A stretch of DNA of 64,000 nt from Geosiphon pyriformis (GCA_016748015.1 JAAOMT010000299.1:662180-726179); one strand, 5' to 3'; counted from the stretch's first letter, positions 34,200-45,795 are shown. Notes: generated by a model from the letters alone, not told the origin. Made by a program: numbers and translations.

Positions 34200-36340
34200 A
34201 AACTTCTGGCTTAAGTATTTTTTCTATTTCATGACAGCCCAATAAATTGTTAAGTATTCTAATGCTGGTGTTTTATAGTTCTTTTCAGCTGGTCTTAAGC
34301 TTTGGCGGGTATATGCTACTGAATGTTTTCTTCTATCTGATCTTTTTTGTGATAGTACTGCTCTTAATGTTTGACTTAATACATTGGTAGTAATGATGAA
34401 TGATTTGCTATGATCTGAATAGATTAGTACTAGAACTTCAATGATGTTACTAGTAAAATTTTAGCTATTAATTAGCATGAAATTACTCTCATAATTTTTA
34501 TTATTAATTAACATATATTATTATTTTTTCGAATATTACTTATTATTTAATCAAATTATCAAATATCATTACTCAATCAATAATCTGATTTGTACCATAG
34601 AAATTAAGATGATCAAATTACACAATACTCTGAACTATTTAACATAGTCAAAATTCGCCGAAATTAATAAAAATTGGCTAAAATAATCAATAGTTCAGTG
34701 AAATAACTTGTAGTTTGCCAAAATGTATCTTTAGTTTACCCAAATTATAGCAAAAAGAAAAGTGCAAGTTCAAAGACTAGTACTACAACAAGTTATATAA
34801 AAAAAGAGCTTTTCTCTTCAAGAAAATGTATCTTTTCATAGTATCTTATTATAGTATCTTACTTTAAATACTTAATTAGAACAAATTATCTTTTACATAT
34901 CTTAAATAAAATTAAATATTTGAAAACCAAATCTTTTAAATTATTATACTTGAAATTCCCTCAACACAACTAACATTTTGAAATTGATTAGTTACCAATT
35001 TCAGTAATCTGTTAGTAACTCTAGGCCTGAATAGAAAACGTTTCTCTTGATAAATTCTATTTCTTTTATATTTCTTTTTTTTCTTATTATAATTATTAAG
35101 GTAGCCTACAGACAAGATTCCTGTAGAAAAGTTGACTTTTACAGCAAAGTAATACACATTTTAATGAGCTTTCAGACAAGCAATTCTTGGGAAAGAGTTG
35201 ATGTTTACTACAACATAACTACATAAAAATAACTGGTAAGGAATTGGCCATTTTACTTATAAGTTCAGTGGTTCAAATTATAGGAAATAATTTAAAGATA
35301 AATTTAGTTACTGGAGGTTCAACTACTTCCTAAAAACATGAATTCACAGCAAATTAACATTAACAACATTCAAAAAAAGAGACCAAAAACCTCCAGTAAC
35401 AATGAGTTTTCTTCTTAGTGTGTTAAAAGCTTTTTGTTATGTTTCAATCTATTTATATTTAACATTCTTGGTTTGTAGATGATGTAGTGGTTGAGCTAGT
35501 TTGGAAAAGTTTTTGATGAAGTAATAATAGTACTCTGCAAATTTCAAGAATGCTCATAGTTCGATCAGATTGGTAGATACTGGAAAGAACTTTACTACTT
35601 CAATTTTATCTGGATTTGTTTTAATGCTCTCTTTGCTTATAACATGTCCCAAAAACTTGAGTTTTCTCTTGTCAAAGAAACACTTGGTTGTATTTAGTTT
35701 TAATCTTGCTCTTTTTAATTTTTTAAACACTTGTTGGAGATGATAGAAATAATCATTAAATATTTTTGAGAACATATTGGTGTCATCTAAATACACAACT
35801 ACTGATTTCCATTAGTTATTGAAATGTGACTGGTGTATTAGTTAAGCCAAATAGCATCACTTCAAATTCAAAATTCCCTTCTCTTATGATGAATGCCATT
35901 TTTTCTTTATCTTCTGGATTTATGGCTATTTGTTAGTAATTATTATTTAGATCTAATATTGAGAACCATTTTTTTCTTCCAAAAGCATCAAATAATTTTT
36001 GAATCCATGAAGTTAGATAATTGTTTCTACAAATTACATTATTGAGTTTTCTGTAATTTACACAAAAGCGGATTTTTCCATTTTTTTTATGCACTAGTAC
36101 TACTGGTGATGACTATAGACTTATTGATGGCTGAATTAGCTTATTGTTTAGTATCCGATTGATTTCTTGATGAATGATTTTATAACTGGCTGGTGGTACC
36201 TGATATGCTTTCTGTTTGATTGGCATTGCATCTCCAGTCTTAATCTGGTGCTGGATTATATCAGCTCTGCCAAATTCATTTTTATTTGCAAAGATATTAG
36301 TGAAGTTGTTAAGTAATATTTTGAGTTGCATATATTGAAG
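34200..36340 (-). pseudogene. Reverse transcriptase and RNase H of gypsy E (split by G2)
   Basis: Right to left: pre-RT segment NNFTNIFANKNEFGRADIIQ and IKQKAYQVPPASYKIIHQEI (36113-36331), RT palm (about 35800-36100), then VVVYLDDTNMFSKIF at about 35755-35800 with YLDD intact, FLGHVISKESIKTNPDKIEV, then the connection domain to 35406. After G2 come the RNase H strands IITTNVLSQTLRAVLSQK (about 34330-34400) and KNYKTPALEYL. Several stops break it, but the RT active site is kept, unlike in D. Confidence 0.84.
34445..35400 (+). repeat. Solo LTR G2 inside gypsy E
   Basis: A 956-bp repeat, second copy of G1 (TGTTACTAGTAAAATTTTAGC to CTCCAGTAAC), has the perfect 5-bp duplication AATGA at 34440-34444 and 35401-35405. 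It separates the RT connection region of E (35401-35550) from its RNase H (34440 downwards). No internal element genes remain, so it results from LTR-LTR recombination after insertion. Confidence 0.9.
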
Positions 36341-36352
36341 TAGGTCTAAGTT

Positions 36353-36775
36353 TCAATTGTTTATTTGTTCCAATTGTTCAGATTGGAGCAAATAACATTC
36401 ATTCCATCCATAGATGATTCGTAATGTTATGTCAACATATCTACACAGTTGTAGAAAGTCTGAAATGGAGTTTGGTGATTGGTTTTTAATTTTGATAATT
36501 AAATATTCAATGTTGGTTTCTTCTGGTATCTTGATAATATCTCCCATGTTATTATAAATGGAAATTTTAATGTGACTGTGATTTTTGGCTGGTATGTGTA
36601 GATTAACTAATTCAATCTTTTTTGATTTACAAAGTGTTGCTTCTGCTTCAAAAATCTGAACCTGATTTTTTACTTTTTTCTTTATGACTAATATGTACTG
36701 GTTATATAGTAGAATAGAAATTAATTGATGGATGGAGATAATTTTTCTCTTGTCAACAACTTTTTTCTCTGCCAT
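36353..36775 (-). pseudogene. Pre-RT segment of gypsy E pol
   Basis: A 140-codon open stretch carries FEAEATLCKSKKIELVNLHI, IYNNMGDIIKIPEETNIEYL and FLQLCRYVDITLRIIYGWNE. The homologous stretch is in D (about 24690-25010). It links dUTPase to RT and resembles the beta-rich segment upstream of RT in many gypsy polyproteins. No catalytic motif was recognised. One of the longest intact stretches in E. Confidence 0.65.
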
Positions 36776-37427
36776 GTTAACAGATATGTCTATTTTTCTT
36801 GTTGATCCAAATCTATTAATCTTTTTAGCTGTAATCCCTAATTCTTTTTGGTTTTCTATTGATACTAATTAAGTTATTTAACCAAAGGCAAAAATATTGT
36901 CTGTGCTATCTTTTTATTTGGCTTTATAATATAAGTCTTTTCTAAATTATTTTGTAGCATTGCAATGATATTTCTCACATATCCTGCATCAATTATTTCT
37001 TCTCTTATATTAATTCTTTTTTTTGTTAGACTACTTCTTAATGCTAGTTGAATTATTGTTGTTGCTGAAATTTCCAGTGCTATTCTGAGATCAATGCATA
37101 TGCACAAATGTGGTTCTAATTTGATGACATTCTTCTTTGGATATTTTAGATCAAACCCAACATCAGTTTATGCACATGTTCTGGCATAATACTTTCATTA
37201 TTATTACTGAACCATTTTAGTTTCTGCTCTTTGGTAAAATTAGGGAGCATAATATATTGTTTAGGATTTGAATTTGAGTTTGAATTGTTGTTATTTTGGT
37301 TGCTATTTTGAATGAAGCTGAAACCATTATTATTATTATTGTCATTGTCAGAGTTTGAATCAAAATTAAATATTGATTCTAATTCCAATGCACAGCTGCT
37401 GATTGGTTTTTTTTTTTTTAGGATCAT
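36776..37427 (-). pseudogene. Asn-rich linker and dUTPase of gypsy E
   Basis: The linker at about 37240-37427 has Asp/Asn/Ser runs. The dUTPase starts at MPEHVHK (about 37190), shifts frame by one base at motif 1, and continues in an open stretch 36874-37107: LRIALEISATTIIQLALRSS (motif 2 region), REEIIDAGYVRNIIAMLQNN (motif 3) and KPNKKIAQTIFLPLVK (motif 4). It then passes a stop to RFGSTRK (motif 5, about 36810-36830), which is closer to the canonical FGSTG than in D. Two copies with the same five motifs in the same place show the domain belongs to the family. Confidence 0.84.
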
Positions 37428-38580
37428 GTAGATTATGTATGGTGGTGAATTGTAAATGAGGTTACACTCATTACAATATTAAAAGTCACAGAAAATTAAG
37501 CAGTATTGACAAAATTGAGTGTTCAGCTGTTCTAAACACTGTTCCTGTTCTTCTTGGGTAAGTGTTAGGTTCTGATAATGTTTATGGAAATACTTTTGAT
37601 CATTTTTGATGTCGTTGAAAATATCAAAAGTAAGAATATATTTGGGTTTTGGAAAAAAAAGTGGATTGTTTTTAATTTCTAGCAGTTTGCTGAGGGTAGC
37701 ATCTTTAACTTTGATACTTACTATTCTCCAGATCTTATGCTTGTTGTGTAGATAACCTTTTAGATATTTAAGTGCTTGTTTCCAAACATTGTTTCAGTTC
37801 AAAAATTTAATAAGAATTATAAATAATATAAATTAGCCAATTATAAAATAATACAGCAACAATTTATAAAAAGAAAAAGAAATAATTTACAAATAACAGC
37901 AAGCACTATTGTGCAAAAGCAGCAAGCACTATTTAAAAATAATGAAAATAGAGTATTACAAAACATTATTTTGTAAAACAATAATTATATATATATACAA
38001 TAGTTTTTAATAATAAAAAAAACAGCTTAAACTCAAAGCAACAAATATCTAAATAAAATCTTATTCAAAAAGAATTAATAAAAATAATAAATTGAATTAA
38101 CATCACAATTATGAGATTAACAATAAAATTTACATACCCTCTTTAGTGAATGAAACTATTATTTCATCTCTAAACTCTTTGGAAGAATAATCTCTGATCA
38201 AGATTATTTATGTGGTTACTAATTAAATTGAAAAAGCTTTATTATATACTTAGAAAAATCACAAAAAGTCCATTAACATTCCATGTTTCTAGATTAGAGA
38301 AACACATTAAGCAATTGCAAGAATAGCCTCAGAGAAGACCCCAAACAGCAGGTAGATTTCAGATTAGCCTCTGAAAAGAAGTACACAACATACAAAGACA
38401 ATTAGAATTAAAGAGAAGACTTATATTACAACATTAAGAGAAAATTTTCAGTACATTATCATTAATATCCAACACATAAAATTGAGAAACTTACAAGAGA
38501 CTGATTGCAATTAAAATGGGATATCAACAATTAAAATATACTAAGAAAACTCTTCCATAACAGCATCATCAATTGGAGTC
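37428..38580 (-). other. Decayed interdomain region of gypsy E
   Basis: Between the Cys-rich module and dUTPase linker. Parts at 37430-37780 match the equivalent stretch of D (about 23640-24060, for example the LTLTQEEQEQ-like and YYKYLVIP-like remnants). 37800-38560 is AT-rich with no recognisable coding and no counterpart in D, so it may hold a further unrecognised insertion. No clear borders were seen. Confidence 0.4.
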
Positions 38581-38850
38581 CTTTTTCTCACTCAGTTATT
38601 TATGAGAATCATATATTGGCACATTTCATTGTATGTTTCTTCTCACTTAAAAATGTTATTTCACATTTTTTCATCCAGTAGAGTAGTTTCATATGCAAAA
38701 CAGGGTTTGTTGTTCCATTTTTCTTGTCTCTTTGGTCATTTAAAGCATTTAAGGATACATAGGCAGCAATAAAACTTTGTTGTGGTTTGCTATTCCTTAT
38801 TATTACCACAGCATGCATCTATTGTGGACAATTTTTTGCCACAATTGACA
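38580..38850 (-). pseudogene. Cys-rich module of gypsy E
   Basis: Reads CVNCGKKLSTIDACC and FYCCLCILKCFK with stops, collinear with 23340-23605 of D. Multiple C-x2-C pairs suggest zinc binding. Located between protease and dUTPase as in D. Confidence 0.55.
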
Positions 38851-39218
38851 CATATAAGCTTGGGTTGACGATAATTGGTTTGATAAGTAATAGTGTACAG
38901 TGTATAAGTGAATGTTGTGGCTGTTGTTAACTCTTCCTTTTTTTTCTTCCTTTTTCCTTTTTCTTTCCAAGTTAGAATTAGTGGTAGCTCATTGTGATTG
39001 TGGTCAGTTCATAAAACTTGGTAGGCTTCCCAAGTGGGTTTTTTCTCTTCTTTTTCTAACTTGATTAGTGGTTTTTTATTGGTGGTAGTCTTGAAATATC
39101 CACAGGTTGCTGGTACTTGAGTGTGTTGGTCATGTTAGCTGAATTGTAGTTCCTAGGTGTTTCAGTCAAATACAGTGTTGGTCTTGAACAGCCAGTTATT
39201 ACTAATTAGTGCTTGATA

Positions 39219-39470
39219 CTAGGTGGCTTCTATAACAAGGACTTTGATTAGTGCAATAATGCCACTAACTTCAAAGGAAAAGTTGTCAATTTTGCCTATT
39301 GGAGTCTTTGTTGTTCTATCAGCTGTAATTATTTGTGTACTGATAGTGAGATCAACTTGACAACCTAATTGATCCATGAGTTGTTGGGTGATAATACTGC
39401 CAGCTAATTTATTGTCTAGGATTAGTTTAATAAACTGATTATTAACTTTAATATTTGTATACATTGCAAT
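39219..39470 (-). pseudogene. Aspartic protease of gypsy E
   Basis: Open stretch with NNQFIKLILDNKLAGSIITQ, aligned to LILDSGSASSIIT in D. The DSG triad now reads DNK, so two of three catalytic-loop residues are changed. The flap segment and KVLVIEAT end are kept. Located between the knuckle and the Cys-rich module. Confidence 0.72.
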
Positions 39471-40084
39471 GATGAGTTTTGATTTTAAAGTGGCTCTACT
39501 GAATAACAGTATTTTAATTGGTTTCTTGAGTTCAAAAAAAAAATAGTGATAAGTAATTTGTCTTTAGTAATGGTTGTTAGCAGTATGTTGTTGATAAGTA
39601 GCTGCTTTTGGTTGACTTCCAAGCTATTGGATGTGGCATCTTCTGGGGTAACCAGGAGACTTAAATAGTTCTGAGAATTTGAATTTTGAATATATCCTGT
39701 TTCCAAACTTTGCTGTCATGATTCTGAGGATTGGGTTGAGGAACTGGGAATCAGTTGATATATGACCATTACCAATCTCCAGTTTTGTTGAATATGAGTG
39801 ACTCTCAGCCTTTGGGTTCCAGTAATTAATTGAGCTGAGTTGGATAGTGGTGTTTGAATTTGGTAGGGCTAATAAATTACTTGGGGTTGTGGTTGATAAA
39901 TAGGTTGTGGCTGCAGTTGATAAACTACAGATGTTGAAGGCTAATAAATTGGTGGTTGATAAATTGGCTATTGCATCATGGGTAAGTAATTTGGTTGATA
40001 TGGTTTTGGATTTGATTGATAATTCGGAATTTGAAACTGGTGATCAGGGTTTTAATATTGATTTTTTGATTATTGGTTATCTAT

Positions 40085-41707
40085 TCTTAACCTGCAATCA
40101 ATTTTCAAATGTCTTTGTTTACCACAATAGTGGCAAACACACATTTTTTGCTGCCACTGCTGATTGGTCAATGATGATGAATATAACTGATTTTGGAAAC
40201 AATTCATGTTTTCTTAATTATTGTATCGTTGTGGAGATTAATAAATTGTCTGATTGTTAGCTAAGTATTTCTCTAATTTTTGATTAATAAAATTACTGAA
40301 TTGTTTCAACTTAGAATCTAATTCAGATAATCTGTTTATTACTAGATTGATGGCTTGGACATGATTGGCTTTAAGTTTGGCTAATTCAAAGTCTCTGACA
40401 TGAGTAATAGCGACTTAAAAATCAGCTAAATGTAATAGACGTATGCATTAAAGAATACTACTGCATAGTCCACAGATAAACTAATTTAGAATCTGGGCCA
40501 CTGTGAAATAGTTTGTGTTAATGGCTTGAATTTGGCACAGATTCCTGTAGAAGTGTTCTAGATATGTAGTAATTGCTTCACTTTCTCCTTGCTTAATAGT
40601 GGTAAAGGTATTTGCCAAGTGGTTAATGCTATTATTGTTACTGAAATATTTCACAAATTCCAGTTTGAATTCTTGGAAAGTTTGTAGTTTGGCAGTTAAA
40701 CTCTGGTATTATAAATTGGCAGTATCTTGGAGAAAATAGGGGATTGCTTAAAGGGCTCTGTCATCATTTTATCTATTGGCTGTAATAGCTTTTTCCATAT
40801 TATTAAGCCATACTTAGGTGTTATTCTCCTTGCCAGTAAATTTCTCAATTTTGGTAATGGGTACATATGCTATTGGTGCTAATGGTAGTTGTTGTTGTAG
40901 TTGAGGTTAAGATTGCTGTTGTAGTTGCTGCTAAGATGGTGGTTATGGCTGTTGCTGTTGCTGTTTGGTAATTGATAGAACTGGTGGTGAATTAATTATG
41001 ATTACTGGAAGTAAGTTTTGAGCAACAATAGGAGTGATATATGAATTGTTCTAATTTTTCTAAGTTGAAATGATTGGGGTTTCAATTTCTGAATTTTCTA
41101 AAATTGGGTTTTGCTAAGTTTGAATGTTCAGAGTTTCAACTTCTGAGTTTTCTAAAATCAGATTTTTTTTATTATTTTCTTGATTACTATCTTTTTCTTT
41201 TTTGGAATCAGTGATTTTCCAAGAACTAATGGTTCCGAAATCTGGTTGTGGTGGTGGTAATTGAGTTCCTGATAGCATTGGGAATTGTGACTTAAATTTT
41301 TCAAAATAATTGCCATATGTTTCCAATAACTCTGCTTTCTTCTGTTTATTTTGGAACAGGATTCTGTTTAGTAGTGTTGTTGTGTTTATGGTAGATGCAC
41401 CTGTTGATTTTATATTGATGGTGCTTCTGGGCATGTGATGATATCACAGATTAGCAAGTGAATTAACTTTCTGTTTCTTCCAAGTGGGTAATTGTATTTG
41501 CTTTGGGATTCTTGCTAGTGTTTGCAATCTTCCTTTTTCTTTGTTGACAAAAATAATAGGGAATCTTTGTTTGGTGTATTTTTCTATTTTTCTATTTATT
41601 TCTGTGATTAGTGGTGTAAATAAATAATTCTGTGGCAGTGTAATGCTTTGGAGTAGTTTATTAAAAAAATTGTTGAAGGCGGATTCTGGATTTCCTTGGC
41701 CTCCCAA
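40085..41707 (-). pseudogene. gag and zinc knuckle of gypsy E
   Basis: Gag begins at 41707 (MGGQGNPESAFNNFFNKLLQ), interrupted by a stop at 41444, then 41114-41434 (LLNRILFQNKQKKAELLETY, LPPPQPDFGTISSWK). It continues through a Gln-rich part, a capsid-like block and the knuckle CHYCGKQRHLKIDC (about 40090-40135). This copy lacks the G1 insertion, so it serves as the empty-site reference for D. Stops and one or more shifts are present. Confidence 0.8.
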
Positions 41708-41921
41708 ATAATATACTATTCTTTCATTGACATAGCAATTGAAAGCTGATTCTGTTGGCCAACTATTGTTTGTTAATCCGAGATGAGTGTGATAATATTA
41801 AAATAAGGATTTTGCAAATTCCAAATGGTTTGTTCCTGTTTTTTCGAATTCTGCCACTGTTTTAGATGAGTGCTGTTGGTGCTGATTCTCTGTTGGATTA
41901 TACCTTACAGAGAGCACTAAA

Positions 41922-42738
41922 TGTTACAGGTAATTATTTGGGGTCTCAAATCAAATAACAGACTTGTAACTTGGTGCTAATTTATTTAATGACATTGATA
42001 ATATCTGTAGGTTGTTTGTATCTGAAGGTTTTGGTTGAATTTTTTGTATAATGAACAGAGATTTAATAGTTGTTTTCAGTAGCCTCCCAAAATCACAATT
42101 TTATCAAATTTTTTTCTTAGCATGATGGCTGGTAATTTTTCTGGTAAGCTATTTTCAAATCTATAAGTTTTCTACCCTTGTTTCATAAGTCTTTTACCAG
42201 TTCTTATGATGTCTGTAACTCAGTGTTTTTAATTTTTAATCAATTAATAAAATAATGATAAAAGAGAAAAATAAAAGAAAATAAAAGAAATAAAAACAAT
42301 AAAGCAAAATAAGCCAAGGCAATTAAAGTTAGTATTCTGTTAATAGCTGTGATCAAGAGCTATTGTTTTAGTATAGTTAAGTATTCAATACTATCAACAT
42401 AAAGTGTTGATAGTAGAAAGTAGATTAAAATAGCAAATAATTATTTATTACTATTTGTGAATTGCAAGATTGCTTAGATTAAATCTAAACTCAAAGGTCT
42501 GTTTTTTCTACTTCTAATGCTACCACTATATATACATAATTGAGATTTCTCAATTTTTCAATTTTTCACACCAGGAATCCTGGAATTTCTGAAATCCTGC
42601 AATTTTTTGTATAAGAATCCTGAAATTCTTGGAATTTTGTAATTCCTCTGAGAAGAATTCTGGAATTTTACATTTATTACATTTTCCTTTGATTGGTTAA
42701 TTTATATACTAATATACTTCTTATATTCTATGAGTAAC
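41922..42738 (-). repeat. 5' LTR of gypsy E
   Basis: Plus-strand start TGTTACAGGTAATTATTTGG, end TATGAGTAAC. It pairs with 27412-28251. The degenerate primer-binding site lies just left. Target copy AACGT at 42739-42743 keeps the CpG that is lost in the left copy (AATAT). Confidence 0.87.
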
Positions 42739-44005
42739 AACGTACAAATTAATGAAAACATTGGAAAACAAAAGACAAAAAGCAGTTAATAATATTCAAA
42801 AGTCACAAGAAAAACAAAAAAAAACAATATAATAACCAGTTACCAGCTAAACCAATAGAATTCAAGATTGAAAACAAAGTACTTTTACATTGTACTAAAG
42901 TGAAAAAAAAATAAAGTAAAAAATTTGACTCTAAATAGAATAAACCATTTTACATTGAAGAAATTCTAAGAAATAGAGCTTACAAACTAAGATGAAACAA
43001 CAAAATCTTAGCTAAAGCAGCATATAAAAATTAACTGAAACCATATTACAATACAGTATCATCATCAACCAATAATATTCCACAACTAAGAGTATAATAA
43101 ATACTAATTCAACCAGATGAAATTTTACAAGATCTAAAACCAATCATTATTATTGATACAAACATGTCAAGTTGATCAACCAAAAGAGTATATAAAGACA
43201 CAGTATACATAACCAAAAGCAACAAAAAAAAAAAAAAATACTGGATCATATTTACACCTTAGCTCAACAATTATTTCAGGTCTTAAATCTACAACAAGTA
43301 AACATGAAAATTATTATCAACCACCAAACAATCTGTTATCAGAACACCAAATAAGAAAGAAAAGCAAAGAATACACTATATTAGCAACTCCAAAATCAAA
43401 CAAAAAACTGGCCAGATAAGATAGTAGAAAAAATGAAGAACACTTTTGAGAAAATACCCATTATAGTTCCAACAGAAGAACTTTTAAAAGAAAATTGGAA
43501 ACAGTAGATAAAACAATTTCTAATACTATACTGCTACTATCAATTGGGACAAAAATTGAATATTCAGAAGTTATATCTTGATAAATCTAAAAGAATATTT
43601 AATCAAAAGATAATATAAAACATCGAAGACATTATTGGAAAAAAAAAACAAATCTAACACTACACATTAGAACAATATATTAATTACATACAATCTTTCA
43701 AAACTACCCAGAAATATTGCTATATCCAGATATAGAGACAATAACCATTAACCAATGAGGAAGAATAAACAACTTATAAATCAAAGATATAAGAAACAAA
43801 GTTGAACAAATGGTACTAGAAAAAAAAATTATAGAACTAATTCAAAATAAAAATTTTAATAGAGCTTAATATTAAAAGAAGAAAATAATATTACTTATAG
43901 AAAAGCATACAAAAAAATAGTAGAAAAAACAAATAGACTAATAAGAGAATAGTAGCTAACATGTGAACACATTGCTTAAGAATGTGAGTGATTTCATAGA
44001 ACTTA
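42739..44005 (+). pseudogene. Gypsy D continued: integrase C-terminus and post-integrase region
   Basis: From 42739 the sequence aligns with E integrase right where D was cut at 27411 (RSHKKNKK..-type Lys/Gln-rich segment, then PIEFKIENKVLLHCTKV at about 42845-42905, the start of the C-terminal barrel). The post-integrase part 43270-43960 includes NWKQ-IKQFL and LGQKLNIQKLYLDKSK and is homologous to 32204-32580. Stops are very frequent. This proves E lies inside D. Confidence 0.75.
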
Positions 44006-44600
44006 AATTATGTATATATAGCAAAAATGTTAGAAGCAAAAAAGACAGAATCAATACCAAGACCTTCTCATTAAAACATCATAGTTAGAATTATCAATAT
44101 TAATAAATAATTATTTACCATCTCAAATTACTCTCTACTATTAACATTTTATGTTGATAGTATTTAATACTTAATCATACTAGAACAATAGTTTTTGATC
44201 ACAGCTATTAACAGAATACTAACTCTTTCTTGTCTTGGCTTATTTCTTTATTTCTTTTTATTTATTTATTTTTATTTTTTTGTTATTATTTATTAATTAA
44301 TTAAAGATTAAATACATGGAGTTATTAATGTCAAAATGACTGGTAAAAAACCCAAAAATAAGGGTAGAACACTCAAGAATTGAGAATAGCTTACCAAAAG
44401 GATTATTAGTCATTATACTGAGAAAAAAATTTGATAGAATTACAATTCTGAAAAGCAACAAATAAAACAACCTTTGAATTTTTGTCCATTATACAAAAAA
44501 CTTAACCAAAATCTTCAGATAATACCAATTGTACCAGCTATTAAGCACCAAGTTATGGATTTGTTATTTGATTCAAAATCCCAAATAATTATCTGTAATA
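44006..44600 (+). repeat. 3' LTR of gypsy D (decayed, left edge unclear)
   Basis: Reverse-complement homology to the LTRs of E: AATTATGTATATATAG-like box, the ATCAACATTTTATGTTGATAG hairpin region (about 44130-44165), AACAATAGTTTTTGATCACAGC, and the end CCCAAATAATTATCTGTAATA at 44600. The U3 start is too decayed to fix. It is followed directly by LINE K coding sequence, so D seems to have landed in K. Confidence 0.75.
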
Positions 44601-45795
44601 TTACCAACACTAACCAGTAATTAAAAACAAATGCAACAGCATCCAATCTATTAAAATAAACAACTACATATTGTTAAATATTAGTAGGCTTCAGCACAAC
44701 ATAAGAAACTTTACCAAAAACACCAAAAGCTGACTTAATATTAGCAGCAAACACACTCAAGAACATATTATATAGCACAACAGCAGCAGAAAAGGAACCA
44801 AACTCAGAAACCACCAAAGACTTGGCAATTTTAAAAGTGGCAAAACAAATAGAGCTTGTAAACTCAACCAAAAATACAGTATTCAAAGAACTTTAAGAAG
44901 CAAACTCCATACAAAAAAGCTTTACATTGTCTTTTAATACTGACTTTACATCCAAAAAACCATGTACAAATTGAAAAACAGTCTTAATCTGAGCCAATTT
45001 GATCTTAAAAGTATTACTAAGTACTAGAGTAAAGACCACACATTTAGTAAACTTTTAACAACTAATAATAGTTTCCTAAGCATTATTAGTCGCAGTATTA
45101 GAAACCAAAAAAGATAATTCAGCTTCTATTTAATCAGCTCAGTTCTTAAAAACAGATAACCTAATAGAAAATAGTTGCTTTGCTTTTAAAACTGATAAGT
45201 ATTTGCTAAAAAGCACCACATTTGACAACACAGTTAGTGGTTGATCTTAGTTCATCTTAAATAATATGTTAAATAAAACAGTAGAAATTTCATTTAAGAT
45301 TTTAATTAGAACCACAAAAAAATTCAATGTAACAATAGTAGAAACAAGTGACTGCTTTCACTTTTTTGAATCTCTGGTTTTTTTGACTATTTTGTTTAAA
45401 GAAGTAGTACTAGTAGTACCAAGTATAGAAGCTATGATAAAGAAAACCAGCTTGTTAACTAATTTGTTATTAAAAACTTTTGGGTTCTTAAAAAGGATAG
45501 AGGCAATACTGAGACTAATCCAAGTGTGTTTTTTTGAAAAAACTTTAACTGGTGAAAAACCAGCCAAAGATAAGAAAAGTGCTTTAATAGCCATTAAAAA
45601 CAGTTTATTACTATTAATATCTAAGAAAAATATAGCCAATATGTTATATTTAGCTGTTTCAATAATAGAAAAATCTTTTCATATTGAAACTTTATTAGTT
45701 ACTATAAGAAAAGTAACAGATACAGTTTTTTTACTTTTTGCTCTAGTTGTAGTCATAAAATTAAAAAGACAAAAAGTTTTTTTACTTGTTTTTTT
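44601..45795 (-). pseudogene. LINE ORF1 remnant K (diverged), 5' part
   Basis: Reading leftwards from about 45790: basic start, then SPVKVFSKKHTWISLSIASI and FNNKLVNKLVFF (45358-45639), the DLKNWADQ-like block near 45140-45160, SVLKDNVKLFCMEF (about 44900-44945), and an RRM-like segment NIKSAFGVFGKVSYVVLKPT with QYVVVYF, ending at 44601 against LTR D. It is homologous to the ORF1 of I, N, O and L but clearly more divergent, and it has a sense codon (AAA, 44932-44934) where those copies carry TGA/TAA. Its 3' part should be on the far side of D, outside the window. Confidence 0.75.

Larger units (their letters stand above)
27412..42738 (-). mobile_element. Ty3/gypsy retrotransposon, family 2 (dUTPase type), copy E, complete borders
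   Basis: Both LTRs are present (27412-28251 and 41922-42738), in minus orientation, flanked by AATAT/AACGT. Internal order from right to left: PBS, gag, knuckle, protease, Cys-rich module, Asn-rich linker, dUTPase, RT, RNase H, integrase, post-integrase region. The element is interrupted by solo LTR G2 (34445-35400) and by non-autonomous element F (28483-32198). Without these two its length would be about 10.7 kb. It sits inside the integrase gene of D. All genes carry stops or shifts. Confidence 0.9.
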
